From Apostichopus japonicus (lineage: Eukaryota > Echinodermata > Holothuroidea > Aspidochirotida > Stichopodidae), in NCBI RefSeq assembly GCF_037975245.1, contig NC_092568.1, forward strand, positions 32,272,501-32,336,500: 64,000 nucleotides of DNA. Reading direction: 5' to 3'. Shown one piece after another: positions 38,071 through 50,761 of this stretch. The notes below the pieces were generated by a model that saw only the letters and a list, made by a program, of their open reading frames with translations, made no database searches and was not told where the DNA came from. Numbering within the stretch: position 1 is the first letter of the stretch; each line of letters starts with the position of its first letter. A program made the position numbers and the translations under genes.

Positions 38071-41000
38071 TTATTCTCTGGCAGTAACTCGAAGTGTTAT
38101 GCCTTTGTCTGGAGTAGGGTTCACCTTTCCCATTTTAATAGGAACCTGTGGGAGCAAATAGATGGATTCATTAAGCAACCAAGCCAAGAGACTGAATGAT
38201 TATTTGACATGTTTATATGAAAGCATTTAATAAAATGTAAGTAATATGTAAACGATACACACCAGATTTCTATTGTTGTATCATTGACTCAAAGCGATCG
38301 GCGAGGTCACTGCACTTAAGTTCAACCAAGAGCTACATATTTACATGGACTACAGACTTTGACCTTTGTTGATCTGTTAACCAGCACTGACCTCATCCCA
38401 ACCTTTGGCCTCCACTAAAAACAAAAAGGGCATTGTGCTTCACAAGGTCGCTTCACATACCAGCTCATCCATATACCATCCATATACCATTTCCAATTAT
38501 GGAGTTATTGTGTTTAAAAATCAAGGTGTTACATACACTACACTGTGATTACAGCATCACATCAATTCATCTTATCTACAGCAAGTGTTCAAACATAACA
38601 TCCTCTAATTTTGTTTTATTATGTGTTGATAAACGTCAGAATATTAACTACACATGTACCAGGTCCAATGGACTAATTCATGACATGCAGTACATAATCA
38701 GTAGTTCAGTACATAATGCTTCAGGAAATAATTAGTTCATTAACATGACAGAAATAGGCTTTCCAAATAAATGTTTCCAAGTAATAAATGTCGAATGTAG
38801 TGGCATGTCAGAAGCCTCCATTAATTGAAAAAAAAATGCTCACAATTTATTATGATAGGAATCAAGAAACAACATCAGAATTAATATTCTATAACATAAG
38901 CAGCTTTACATGCAAACTACCTGGTCAATTTCTGGAATCTATTTATCAATCCAATTCCTTGCCAACTGCTTACCATCACATTAAATGTCTACAGACTTCA
39001 CACTCCATAAGAATGCTAATCATTTCAAACCAAACCCTGCCCCACCCCTCACCAACTTGTACATCCCAATAAATTCATTTCTTTATTGAAAAATCATCAG
39101 TTTGCAACTACCTGAGAACAAGCACCACCAAACTCAACAATCCTAATGGGAGGGGTGGTAGGGGGGGTGGGAGGGGTGGAGGTGAAGAGAAGATGGTTAT
39201 CAGTGTATCATTTCATTAGCACCTCAGTGTTAGCACATATGTGCAGTCTGCTTTGTTTGACCAATGAAATGTTTACTTAAGCAAAAAATGACGGATGAAT
39301 TTATCACTCAATGATGGGCAGATGACAAAAATGGAAGTTCTTTTCTAATTTCTTCAAGTCATGTTATCATGCATGGATATTTTCCTAACTACTAAAACCA
39401 CACATGTTAGTTGTTAATAATATCTTGTGCTTAACTGTCAGAGTACTGAAAATATATGACCATAAAGCTGGTTCGGCAACAACAGAGGTATCCTCAACAT
39501 CACCTCATGTTTCCAAGAAATTCAAATTATGGTTGCTGATATTTTGTCTTAACAATTACTTACATCTGTCTTCTCACAAGGCTCAAACTTAAAATTTTGA
39601 ACCATTCTGACCAAAGCCGTCTTAAGAACCAGCATAGCAAATCGCATCCCAATGCAGTTTCTAGGTCCTGTACCAAATGGCAGATATGAAAAGGGGTTTC
39701 TCGCCTCTTTGGCTTCCTTGGTGAATCTGCAGAAAATTAAACCAGAGATATAATTAAGAATCACATCTATCAATTACTAGAAAGCTAACAGGCTTACCAA
39801 TTCCTTGTCATGTTGCATACATCTGTAGTTGAAGTGCAAGGACACACATGACTCTTTGATTTCATCCTAGTTATGCTTATATGATATAACATACTGACAA
39901 TAAAAATACAAATATGGTCCATGAATTCACTGTTCCCTTGATAATTTAATTGCAGTTGTACCTAGTACTTAATCTGTATTATATGTAGACTGACATCATG
40001 CCATAACTCATGAACGAAGCACTGATGGATCTCAAGTGATCAACTGAAAAAGTAGCTGTCACCAAACACACAGAAGGGATCAAAGTTCACTTAATTCAAA
40101 ACATTTGTTCAATGCAATCAACCCAACAAGCTGACTGAACTGACACACAAATGGACACACAAAGAATACAAAAATACATATATGTATGGGATTTGTGGTC
40201 AAGATAAAATGAAATCGGACTTGCCTCTCAGGATCAAATTTCTCTGGGTCCTCCCATTGGTCAGGGTCATGATGTAAGGCCATGATGTTGACAAAGAGCT
40301 GCTGCCCTTTCTCAAAATGATATTTGCCTATCGTAATAGGTTCCTGACAGACACGATCAACCCTGTAGAATAACAAATATCTTCAATAAGTTTGTCTACA
40401 TTGGCAAATTGACCCGTTTTGATGATCATAAATTAAAATGGCAGTCTACGAACACTTGAAAGCGACCAGGCATAAATTTACAAGGATGAAGCTGTTGTAG
40501 TAGAAAAGGGGAGAAAGCACTTACACAGAAGCTGGTGGATAGCATCTTAAAGTCTCACTCAAGACCATGTCCAAGTACTCCATCTTGTTAACAGTGTCGT
40601 AGTTCACTGAATCCCGATCGGGTGCCTTCTCCTGTATCTCCTGAAACAACCTCTCTTGTACTTCAGGGTGGGTAGCTAGTGAGTATGCCGCAAGGCTTAA
40701 GGCAATATTGGTGGTATCATAGCCAGCTAAAAAGAATAATAAGGTCTGCAAAAAGACAAAAGGAGAAGAATAAAATACATACAATCCAGGGTTAACAATT
40801 TCCATATATTCATCGTGCCTGAGACTGTCAGCATAAGTTTGCTAGCCACAAAAACAAACTTCAAAAACAGAAAGAAAAGTGATTGGACTATTCGATCCAA
40901 ATCTTTTATTCTTATTTCATTTAAAAGTGAATGATCGAGTCCCCCGGATGCCTAAAGTCTAAGTAAGGCCCAAGTCTGGTCTGTGGACTGAAGCATTAGT

Positions 41001-44000
41001 AGTTATTAACATGATCATGAATTAGTGTAAATTCAAAAGATCACAAGCTCCTTGTTTTACAGACATTGCTAGTTAGTAAAATTCCTACTTTCTCTTCTTT
41101 AGTGGAAACAAATCACTGAACTTCCAGTTTTGATGTCTTTTTCGTCCGTAACAAACTTGAAGCATTTAATGCCTTGAATCTAAATACAGATAATGCAGTA
41201 TGTTCAACAAGACTGTCTTCTAGTTTTATATCACTAAATTAAATTGACATGGACTATTTAAACATTTGAAGTATGAAAGATAATAACTGCAATGATGGAC
41301 ACATATTATACCACTCTGTACTGTAGTACCTCAATCAAGACTGTAATGGCTTGGATAGTAGAGACAAAATTAAATAAGTTTCAATCAGAGAAACATTTTG
41401 TTTCTTCTTCGTTGCACTATGACCAAGGGTAAAGAAAAATTGGCATCAAGAACCAAATAGTGCCTCCCACATTTTGTCAAATGGCACCCTGAAAGTATAT
41501 TTTAGGCCCACTTTTGGAAAGGGGCTACTTGATTCAGAAAAGACCTAAGGTTCTTGAAAGTTTCTCTCACTCCTGTCATTCACCGAGTTAGGTAACACAT
41601 CACAAAGGGAAATTTTGCAGGCAACAACGCTCATCAATCTTCTAAATTCTTCGAAATATAAGATCTTTGCGAACAGAATCTAAGGCAACAACTTACCTGA
41701 GCTATGATTTCGGCATCAGTGAGGTCAGTCTTATTACTTTTGCCTGAATCTTCTCCAGCAATTTCAGGAATATCTTCACTATCATTACTCCCTTCGTTGG
41801 TCTTGTGAGCATTAACCATCAATTGTAAAATGTCCACTCGCTGCAAATAAAGAATGCAATGGAAGAGATTACAAAAGTATAACATGTATGTACTCTCTTG
41901 ACAAATATTGATTGATTGACTGATTGATTTGTTCATTCATATATTGATTGACTGATTGATTTGTTCATTCATATATTGATTCATTGATTGATTGGTTGAT
42001 TCATTGATTGATTTGTTCATTCATATATTGATTCATTGATTGAATGAACGATTCATTAATTAATTCCATTAATTGTTTCAATTATTTATGTGTGTGAACC
42101 ATCATCCTGAATGATCATAATTAATGTACAAATATTGAGAACACTTTAAACTGAATCCATGCAAATGATTAAAGCAGTACATCCTAATGATTTCATCAAT
42201 ACCTTCCAATTTAAAGGAGATCAGTATTGCTACAAAATCCACCACTTTGAAAGTTCTCCATCAGTTAGTTTTGAAACCACATAGTGGAACAGCCGTTTGC
42301 ATTTGCCCAGAATGTTTGCCGATGGTCCAATAGTACGACTGGATAGGATTCATTTGATCGATCAGTCAGATACTATCCTACATCGGTATGTTGATCCATC
42401 TAAAATCTGCATCAAATGCTCTCGTATAAAATGTTGAGAGGCATCACAAAGCCCGTCGGCTTTCTGCTTAGTACAATGTCTTGACACACTCACTGCATTT
42501 GAATATTTCTTTCATAGTGCTCAGAAATAGAGCAGCCACTTCCGACCACATTGAGGAACCACATCGAAGAAACAGACAAAAATCAGCTTCAGGGAAGTAA
42601 ATGAACCGTTCTATTTTTCTCTGAGGGATTTGCGGAAGATTAATTATTACGGCTAACCAAGTTACCCTCTTTAAAGTTTAGATGAATAAATGGGTTTCCA
42701 ACACACAAAAAGTAACATCAAGATTACCTTATTGACATGATAGCTCACCTTGACTTCTTCATCTTGTCTTATATGCATGGCTTGTTGGGTAACATCCACG
42801 AAGAACTTCTTGGCTTTATTCGCAATGAGCCCAACATCAAAGTAGTTGCAAATAGGACCAATTTGGGGAAGAAATACTGTAAGAGAGAACAACAGAGAAA
42901 TAGCTGACCTTTTTCTTTCTTAATTTCTATGGGGCTATGAGAAGTGGAAACGTCACGAAACACTGGCATGTGTTAACATATTTATGCATTGATTCATGAT
43001 AACAAACTTACTTGAAAGTATCAGGAAAGGATTGTAGAAATTTATATCCACAAATGCTCTTGCATTCTTGACAAAAGGACTGTCGGGATTTTCCTGTGAG
43101 TCAACTTGAATGCCAAAACCTCCTTTAGCAATGCAGTCCATGGTCATGTTGCCAAAGATTCTGAAATAAAAAAACCCATTGTTTTAAAGACTTTGACCCC
43201 CTGATGAAACTCAAGTGATCATGTGCATAATTCGTACAAGCTTTACTTTTGCAGTTTTTGTATTCACAAGGTTTTCAGACTTTGAATGACCTTTGACCAC
43301 CAATATTAATAGGGGTCTTAAACTCACCACGGGATCTACATACTAAGTACGTGTTTCACCTAAGCTTCACTTTGTGACTTTTTGTATATACAAGATTTTC
43401 AGACTGTGACCCTGTTGGTCTCAAAGGACCTTGACCTTTGACCAATTTCAATAGTGTTTGTACACAGTAAGGTATGGGGTATCTGCAAAGGGGCACTCCC
43501 CCTCCCCCCTCCCCACCTGAAAATCATAGTAAAAAATGCAAGAATTATCTTGTCCCCCTACCTGGACTCCCCCCCCCCCCATATATAATCCAGTACGCTG
43601 TTTTTGCTTTACTGAATCACTATCAGAGATTGTTGAATATTACAAGTACCAAAGATCACCAATACACTGACCCAACCTCACTAAAATATAGATAAATTCT
43701 ATAAGATCCATCAAAATAAGAAGTCAAAATAGATCCTGTCCTCAACAGTGAAAGCCAGAGAGTGTCATATCCTGGTGTCTACAGGTAAAAAGGTCCCCAC
43801 ACATTATGAGATTCATACAAGATTCCCTTCTTGAAGCATTGTGTTTTCAAGGTTAACATGTTTTTCTCTGCTGGCCTTAAATTACCTCTGATCTCCACCA
43901 TTAATTACCAATAGTCATCTTGAACTCAATTAATTGTGAATCCCCTTCCTTTCACTTTAAAGGCGATGCCTTCTTTAGTTGCTATTAGATAAAGCTTACA

Positions 44001-47000
44001 AAAGCACTTCATCGACATGTACTAGAACTGCAAAATGAAACTGGGGGGGGGTAGGTGGTGAGGGAAGGGAGAGAAGGGGTGGTTCTGTTTGTTTTGTTTT
44101 TTCCGTTCTCTTTTCTAATTGTAAATTCTGTATTTTTTTCAGGGAGTGTCACTACCCGACAAGCCCTATAGGATTTTTTAGTACACTTCCTTTCACAAGT
44201 TTTGTTTCTTATCTCCTTCTATGTCATATGTCATACTTATTCTTGTGATAGAACAAAAATGAAAAAATGAAATAAACTAATAAGTGATTCATAAAAGATC
44301 TCCTTGATTGAGATATCATGTGTACACGGTTTCCATTCCTGGTAAGAGCTGATAAGGAGGAAGATCTTACTCAGTTCCATAAGTGAAGCATTGCAGAATC
44401 GGATTCCACTTATCTGTGTTTCTTCAATATTTGTTAATAGGCCTCTTATTGAGCAAAGTTCACAGCAATACTTCAATCCTGGCAATTTTTGTTGGAGATA
44501 CCTTACTTCCTTTTTAACATGACATAATATAACAGAACAGGGAGTTACAACTTTGCAGTGTGATTTCACATATATACCTCCACACATGACAAGATAAAGT
44601 ATCATTCTCTTTAATTCCAATTTGTTTATGAAGAGTCCTGAGCTAAGTCTATGCCACTGCTAGCAGGCTTTATCTGTTTCATAGACAAAATGTCAGGTGA
44701 AAATACTTCTAAAATTGAAGCACGATACTGATGCTTACACATGTATCACTGACCACATATCAATACATCAATGAACAAAACGCCATTACCAACCTTCCAT
44801 TCAGATATCACAAAACACAACTTTACACGTTCACATTCAAAAGATGGTTGCCTTAGATGCTTGGCCACCTCCCATTCAGCCATCCTCCTCCTCCTCCCTC
44901 CCTCCCCGACCCTCTACCCTCAACTGTGAGAGAATAAGCAAACTAAAACTTGACTTGGTGAAAACAACATATTTCCAAATGATATTTTAACAGCTTTACA
45001 GAGTTACCATTGATGAAAACCACAAACTTTACTTTTCATTAAATGATTTAAATCAGGCACATGCTTTCTTGACCAGTGATATGAATCAAACTTACTTTTT
45101 GACCTCAACATCTGGGTCAATACTTATTTTAGTCCTCATGTGCTTGATGAGTGAATCGCAGCTGTCATTCAGGAGAGCAGCAATCTTTAAACAGAATGAA
45201 ACACAAAATTTTGGGTTAACTTTTACCGCTTACACAAGTTAGTGTAAACTTCCCTTGAGCAAACACTGCACACAATGTGAATAGTCCCTACAGTACACTA
45301 CTATACTGTAGAACAGTTCTCTGCCTTTTGGCTAAGATCATGTGTAGTATCTGTTTCTTTTGAGGGGAATGGTCATGCACACCCGACGATGATCACACAG
45401 TCACAGTCCCGATGCAGGGGGACTGGGGTTAAGAGCGGATCAGTCGTTCGATTTTTGTGCCCAGGTTCTTTCCTGGGCGATTTTTTCTTAAAAAGTAGTT
45501 CTTGAAGACAATCAGTGCATAACAGCAATGGGTTAAAGCCTGTGTTTGTTATAAAGACACAAGAGGAGCAATCTCAATACCACTGATATGTAATTGTTGA
45601 GATTTATGCTGCGGTGCACACATTGTAAAATGTCGATGTAAAATTCTCTATTTATCACTACTTTTGACCAAGGAAGTTGTGAAATAATTCCATCAATATT
45701 TTTTTTGTCTTATTGATGAAAGGGAACATGAGATTGAAACGAAAGTGGACAAGATTCTTTCATTCTGCATTTATAATAACACTGACTATAAATTCATGAT
45801 TTTCAAACAATTGTTGGCAGAAATATCAACATCCAAAATTTATCACACCAGTGTGGCACTAAGAAAGGAATTTATAGTCTGTGTGTACTGTATGTTAACA
45901 TTTATTCAGCCGCTTCCAGGGGCGTCGGAAGCTATTTGGGATTGGTACGGCAGATCAGAGCGTGGCCATCTATCATAATTATCCGGGAGACGTTTGTTAG
46001 GTAAAACTACGCTACGCGCCACCATGGTTATCGAGTAGTGTAATGGAGAAAATTTTGAAAAAAATGCCTCCCAGATTGCAGGAAATGGCACTTGCCGAGC
46101 TTGAAAACAAGACCCCTTACTTTTTTTTTTTTTGCGCCGTGAATATTGGTCCGGCTCCGACGCCCCTGATTTCACTTACCGGTTTCATTTTGCTGGCACT
46201 GAATGCTGGTGTAATGGTGTTTCGTACTTTCCTCCATCGTGAACCTTGCAATGCTGTCAGTGCCTTGTTCAGAGGGTAATCGTCAAATGGTGGAAGCTGG
46301 CAAAATTAAAGTACAAACCCTGTCTATGCCAAAAAGCTTCTTTTTTTTTTTAAATTTCCTCCAAGAAATGAGCATAATGAATTTTACCTTCATGTTTCAT
46401 TAGCTCAAAACCTGAAGTTACATCTTAAATTATCACTGTGTATTATCTGCAACCATCTATGGATGCTGATACCACGCTTTCTTTGCATCTCAAATAAATT
46501 TGTAACACTTAATGCACCAGATAAACTTGGTCCCATGGACTTTAATGATAAGGTGGTCATGACAAGCCCCTTTTGAGATGTAATAATCGGTATATGTACA
46601 GTACAGTATATTCTTCAGATTAGAAAAAACTGTTACATTGACTTTCTCACAGATGTGCTTAATAAACGGTAGCTAGCACTGAGAGTGAGAGGTTGTGTAC
46701 CCAGTATTTGCAATTGGCCTACTGTACGTGATAATAGTGGGGCTACAGTAGAAGTTTCAACTCATTAAACAGGTGAACCAATAGTCATGACCAGGCTGAC
46801 ATTATAGTAATTTTGTTGACACTACAATGGTTCTGGAACGTGTGTGGTATAGTTAGGTACATGGTACTTGGTTATCTTGTTGGCTTGATGACAGAAATCA
46901 CAGGAAAATGTTAAGATAATTAGAAAAAATTTGGAATTCAGAATTTCTAATGTTCTAATGGGGAAAATGATGGGGCCAATGAAATCAACAGGTTTAGGTT

Positions 47001-50000
47001 GTTTTCAGAAGTCTTTCATATAATAAATTTCACACAATAGTTTACTTCTGTACTGTATGCCAATTAGACCTGGCCAGTTAATTGGCATGAGTACCCACAG
47101 CTCTCATAAAGTAATACCATCTACTGTACTAGACAAAATTGCTCAATTTCATCTCCTAGGCTGAACAAGTTTGCACTGTATTTGTCAATTCTTGTATACA
47201 TACATGAAGGTAGTTTGTTGTTGTGACTCACCGTACGATTATAAAAATGTGAAAAGTTTCTGACCATGACTTCTTTCAAGATTTCAGGATCGTGAATTAA
47301 GATAAAGGGGCTACCAAGGAAAAGCCTGTATAATGACGAGAGAGAAAACAAATGAAAACCATATGCTGGAATTAAAAATGAAATATTACTTTATCAGTTG
47401 TTTTTTCTTGACATGTAACTTCCAGAATAATACTTCAGTTTTAAAATTATTTAACAATTTTGTGTTATTCTGAAAAGAGGAAAGAAGAGATCTCAAAAGT
47501 TTTCTGGAATGAGATTCAAGAAACTCAACTTAAAATGCTTTCTCTTTTTCTACTTTGTGTTTTCTCTGTCATAAGTATTTTTTCTTTGTCACAATAGGAT
47601 TAGATTCTAATATTTGATGCAATGATAATTGTACTTCTCTTAGCAAATGTTGCAGAATGGATATTGTCGGAACTACCACTCACATTAGGCCCATTGAGCA
47701 TTCTATTGGAAAATGCAAAGATACTGTAACCAACTGAATATTTCCCTTTGAAGTTATATATAAAAACTCATATATTCTTGCTAGTTGATTACAACACTCT
47801 AACCAGGGAGTTGTTTCAGTAACAACTCCGTGCTCTAACAAATGAACAAGAATGCTTTGGTGGATAATCGTGTGTTCCTGATTTTTGCAAATAAGGTTCA
47901 AAAGATCAGTCCAACTTTTACTAAAAAAGGACCAATCATATAAGAAAAACAGAAAAAAAAAACTTCATTGCCATTTACAGATCTACAGATATTCTTTTGG
48001 AAGACATTACTAGCTGAGTAGTTTCACTATATATCCTTGAGAAGCATTCCAATCAATTCCTATCAACTTATCAGGTGTCTCTCACAAATAAATTACGAAC
48101 TACGATTTTTGCTTGTAAAAATCATGCCATTATTTACAAAAATAAACACTAGACAGTTAAAAGAAACTTACCCATGGACCTTACTGGGATGCTTGCCCAT
48201 ATCCAGTGTCACCTGGATCAAACCCTAGGGATGGGAGAAAAAAACAACAAAAAACATGTGTGTGTGTGTGTATAGCTCTGTCTAACATTTGAACTACCCA
48301 AGACATTGAGAACCAAAGTGGAAATCCTATAAATAAAACATTTTTTTTCAATATTTATTTGGCTGAACACTCATACAAGAACAAGTGTTTTGTGCTAAGA
48401 AATCAGATGTAACAACACATAAATTTAATGAAATATAATGAAGTTGGACTGACATTCAGGATTGAACTGGTTGTTTCTCAGACAACCTTCTTAAGGTTTC
48501 TATGTTGTCTGAACAGCATGAGGTAAGTTTGCTAACAGAATGAGAAAAAAAAGAAGAAAAAAAATCAAAATTTTTAATAGATTGTCGTACTCAGATAAAA
48601 TACTCACATGGACAGATTGAGTAGACTAACTTTATAGGAAATTAAGTTGTCTCATTTGCCTAAAACTAAAATGAACCAAATAACTACAAATTTTGAATAC
48701 ATTTATGTTATTAACACTTCTAATATGGTACCTAAAGTAGTAAAATGTATCCTCTGTTATAATGCATACTGTGCAGTACGGTACTACTTTGTTCATCATT
48801 TTTGTTCAGAATGTTTTTTGGTGCAGAAAGTTCACAGGTAGAGAAGTTTAGAAACATGATTTATACTTTAGCAGCCACACATCTGCTCAGTGTAGGGTGG
48901 TTAAAGTGGTATGACGAAATGAAATTACCTTGCATCATGTACTGTTTATACATAGAAAATTGTTCCAGAACTGCTGAAAGCTGTCTAACAAGCTACTAGT
49001 TTACCAAGCTGAAATTAGTCACCAACTGTAACTTAATGCAACATGCCAATGGCACATAGAACATAACACATTTCAGTACCTTTGTTAACATCTTGTGGTA
49101 ATGTCCAATGAATGGTAGTGGTCGTTCACATGGGATACCCTTCCGCTTAAAAAATGATTTCTTCCAAAAATCATACCTGTATCCATATATGGAAGAGACA
49201 TAAAATTATGTAGTTTGCAAATCAATTTATGCTTTGAGGGAGAGGGAAGGGAGAGGGAAGTGGGGAGGGGTGGTATTTGTGAGTATTAAAGTGACTATAA
49301 AAGCCAGCTAAAAATCAGTTTAAGTTAATGATATAAAACCATACATAATTCAGATACACGTTGATGCTGCCATATCAATGCCAAAAATGACAATGATAAA
49401 CACATGAAAATTAAATTTAAAATATTGATAAATTTGTTAACATTTTATGCATTGCAATTTAAACATACACAGATTTGACAATATTAAGTAAACTTTGGCA
49501 GTTCAAAGTCCCATATTAAACACCATTCTTGAACCCACATGCATGAAGTACGTGTTGGTTACTTATCACAGGCGCTCTCAGGGATTGCCACATTATTTTT
49601 TCATTAGGCTATCATCAGTATTTGTTGAAGACTTTTGCACACCATTTCTGCATTCCACTCATATTGGTTTTTAGTAAATTTATGAATGAACATTATGTTC
49701 CTCAGGACTGGAGATCTTCCTAAGGATTTGCCCTAGTTTTTTATATAAGTGGGAACTCATATTGGTCAGAATAGCAGGACCCCAAAATTAAGTTTCCCTT
49801 TGTATGGGTAGATTGCTATGGTGGTGGCTTGGTGGAAGGATTGAAGGAGAGACATAGGGAGCAGAAAGAGAGGGCATGTGTACACTCCAGGGTCTGGTGC
49901 AATCCTGTTTATTGACATACAATCACAATATAGTACTGTAGGCTACTCTAACAAGTAACAGTAACATATCCCTAGCTAACTAGTAATACTCACAAGTTTA

Positions 50001-50561
50001 TAACCACACCCAAGCAACCTAGTTGCCCAACCACAAACATACAGGAAGATTAACAGTTTACCATAATATAATACAATGAGACCAGAGTCAGCAGATGATT
50101 ACATAATATTATCTTGGCATGGAGACATTGCAAGTAATTACTATACTAATAAAATAAAATAAAACTGTTAGCAAACTGCTTATCCACTAGATAGCCAGCT
50201 GTTTAGGAGAATGTGTAAAAGTAAGTTGGCCTGACGTTACGATCCTAGTAACAGGATCTTCTTCAAAGGCTAAATGACAAGTAACAGACGGGACGAAAAC
50301 ATGCACAGAATACAGACAGGTTAATGAGCATGGTGAACACAAAGAGATAGATGTAAGTTACAGGTAAGTATCAATAGGCAGTAGATACATGCTACAGTAT
50401 GTAGGCTGGAACCCTACAGACTTAACAGTGTATCACCGTTCCCCTCGAAAGGGAACAGATGCTACACAATTGATCTTAGCCAAAAGGCCGAGAAGCGATC
50501 ATACTTACGAGATTACGACTATAGCAACTGCTCCAATTAATGTCCATGTTAGGGTCTCCAT
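38071..50561 (-). CDS. Cytochrome P450, clan 3 (CYP3A-like), gene B
   Basis: Membrane-bound haem-thiolate monooxygenase, 506 residues. Coding exons in transcript order: 50509-50561, 49080-49176, 48172-48224, 47232-47325, 46180-46296, 45096-45184, 43012-43160, 42749-42876, 41697-41840, 40525-40745, 40225-40362, 39564-39726, 38071-38145. The frame is open throughout. All introns are GT-AG except intron 11, whose donor is GCAAGT. The N-terminal hydrophobic segment ([12 protein letters not shown]) is the membrane anchor. Motifs: I-helix AGYDTT (D318, T319), ETLR (E372-R375), PERF across the exon 11/12 junction, haem loop [10 protein letters not shown] with ligand C452. All catalytic features are present, so oxidation of a small hydrophobic compound is expected; the substrate cannot be read. 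The 13-exon plan resembles vertebrate CYP3A genes. It is a tandem paralogue of gene A, about 10 kb upstream of it. Vertebrate CYP5 is the next closest possibility. Confidence 0.94.
41880..42075. repeat. GATT/ATTC tandem repeat in gene B intron 8
   Basis: Runs of TTGATTGATTGAC alternating with TTTGTTCATTCATATATTGA; a higher-order unit of about 58 bp is repeated about three times. Confidence 0.85.
43190..43470. repeat. TGACCTTTGACC-bearing repeat, gene B intron 6
   Basis: Two related segments, each with a CACAAGGTTTTCAGAC-like word followed by a perfect TGACCTTTGACC (43287-43298 and 43432-43443). The complement GGTCAAAGGTCA is the DR1 arrangement bound by RXR-partnered nuclear receptors and HNF4. 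Similar, more diverged copies occur in gene A intron 6 and at 28680-28960. Confidence 0.6.
44090..44280 (+). mobile_element. 3' untranslated fragment of a related LINE
   Basis: Resembles 61845-61960 in order: TTCTCTTTTCT, TTCAGGGAGT, then a hairpin-like stretch, ACTTCCTTTCAC, TTGT and an A-rich tail ending GAAATAAACTAA. Divergence is much greater than for the copy at 9995. It lies in gene B intron 6. Confidence 0.5.
45312..45480 (+). ncRNA. U2-snRNA-headed chimeric small RNA gene or pseudogene
   Basis: The first 45 nt follow the 5' end of U2 snRNA: CTGCCTTTTGGCTAAGATCA (one base off U2) and TGTGTAGTATCTG, with the branch-site-pairing GTAGTA intact. The rest is not U2-like: a TTTCTTTTGAGGGGAA hairpin replaces stem IIa, a GTCCC/GGGAC hairpin follows, then a perfect Sm-type site ATTTTTG (45451-45457) and a 7-bp terminal hairpin GCCCAGG-TTCTTT-CCTGGGC (45459-45478). 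Stem-loops III and IV of U2 are missing. The Sm site plus 3' hairpin are what an Sm-class snRNA needs. It lies antisense in gene B intron 5. It could be a U2-derived variant RNA, an snRNA-headed SINE or a pseudogene. Confidence 0.6.
45917..46168. mobile_element. 252-bp hAT-like MITE next to gene B exon 5
   Basis: Left end CAGGGGCGTCGGAAGC and the complement of the right end CAGGGGCGTCGGAGCC are inverted repeats. CAGGGG-type ends are usual in hAT elements. The 8-bp flanks (GCCGCTTC and ATTTCACT) do not match, so the target duplication is lost or the ends are off. The element begins 11 bp past the exon 5 splice donor. Confidence 0.6.
50390..50499 (-). ncRNA. Second U2-snRNA-like sequence, gene B intron 1
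   Basis: On the minus strand the sequence from 50499 equals the first 30 nt of U2 snRNA (ATCGCTTCTCGGCCTTTTGG, then CTAAGATCAA). A two-base insertion and GTGTAGCATCTG follow, so the branch-site-pairing GTAGTA has become GTAGCA. It then shares with the copy at 45312 a non-U2 hairpin TTCCCTTTCGAGGGGAA and a GGTGATACAC-like word, after which the two diverge. No Sm site was found. It starts nine bases into intron 1, in the sense direction of gene B. Confidence 0.55.
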
Positions 50562-50761
50562 CTTTTTTGCTACAAAGGAACGGATTCGCAGTTCCAAACA
50601 GCACTATTGAAAAAACAGACTGTTATCGTTCACCTTCACCGCTTAGAGAAAATTACTGCGCAGTGCTATGTCAATTTTGCTATGCACTGCCCCAAGAATT
50701 ACGTAATATCGTAATATTACGTAATCGCGTCACAAGCTAAATATAGCTGAATGCGGCATAC

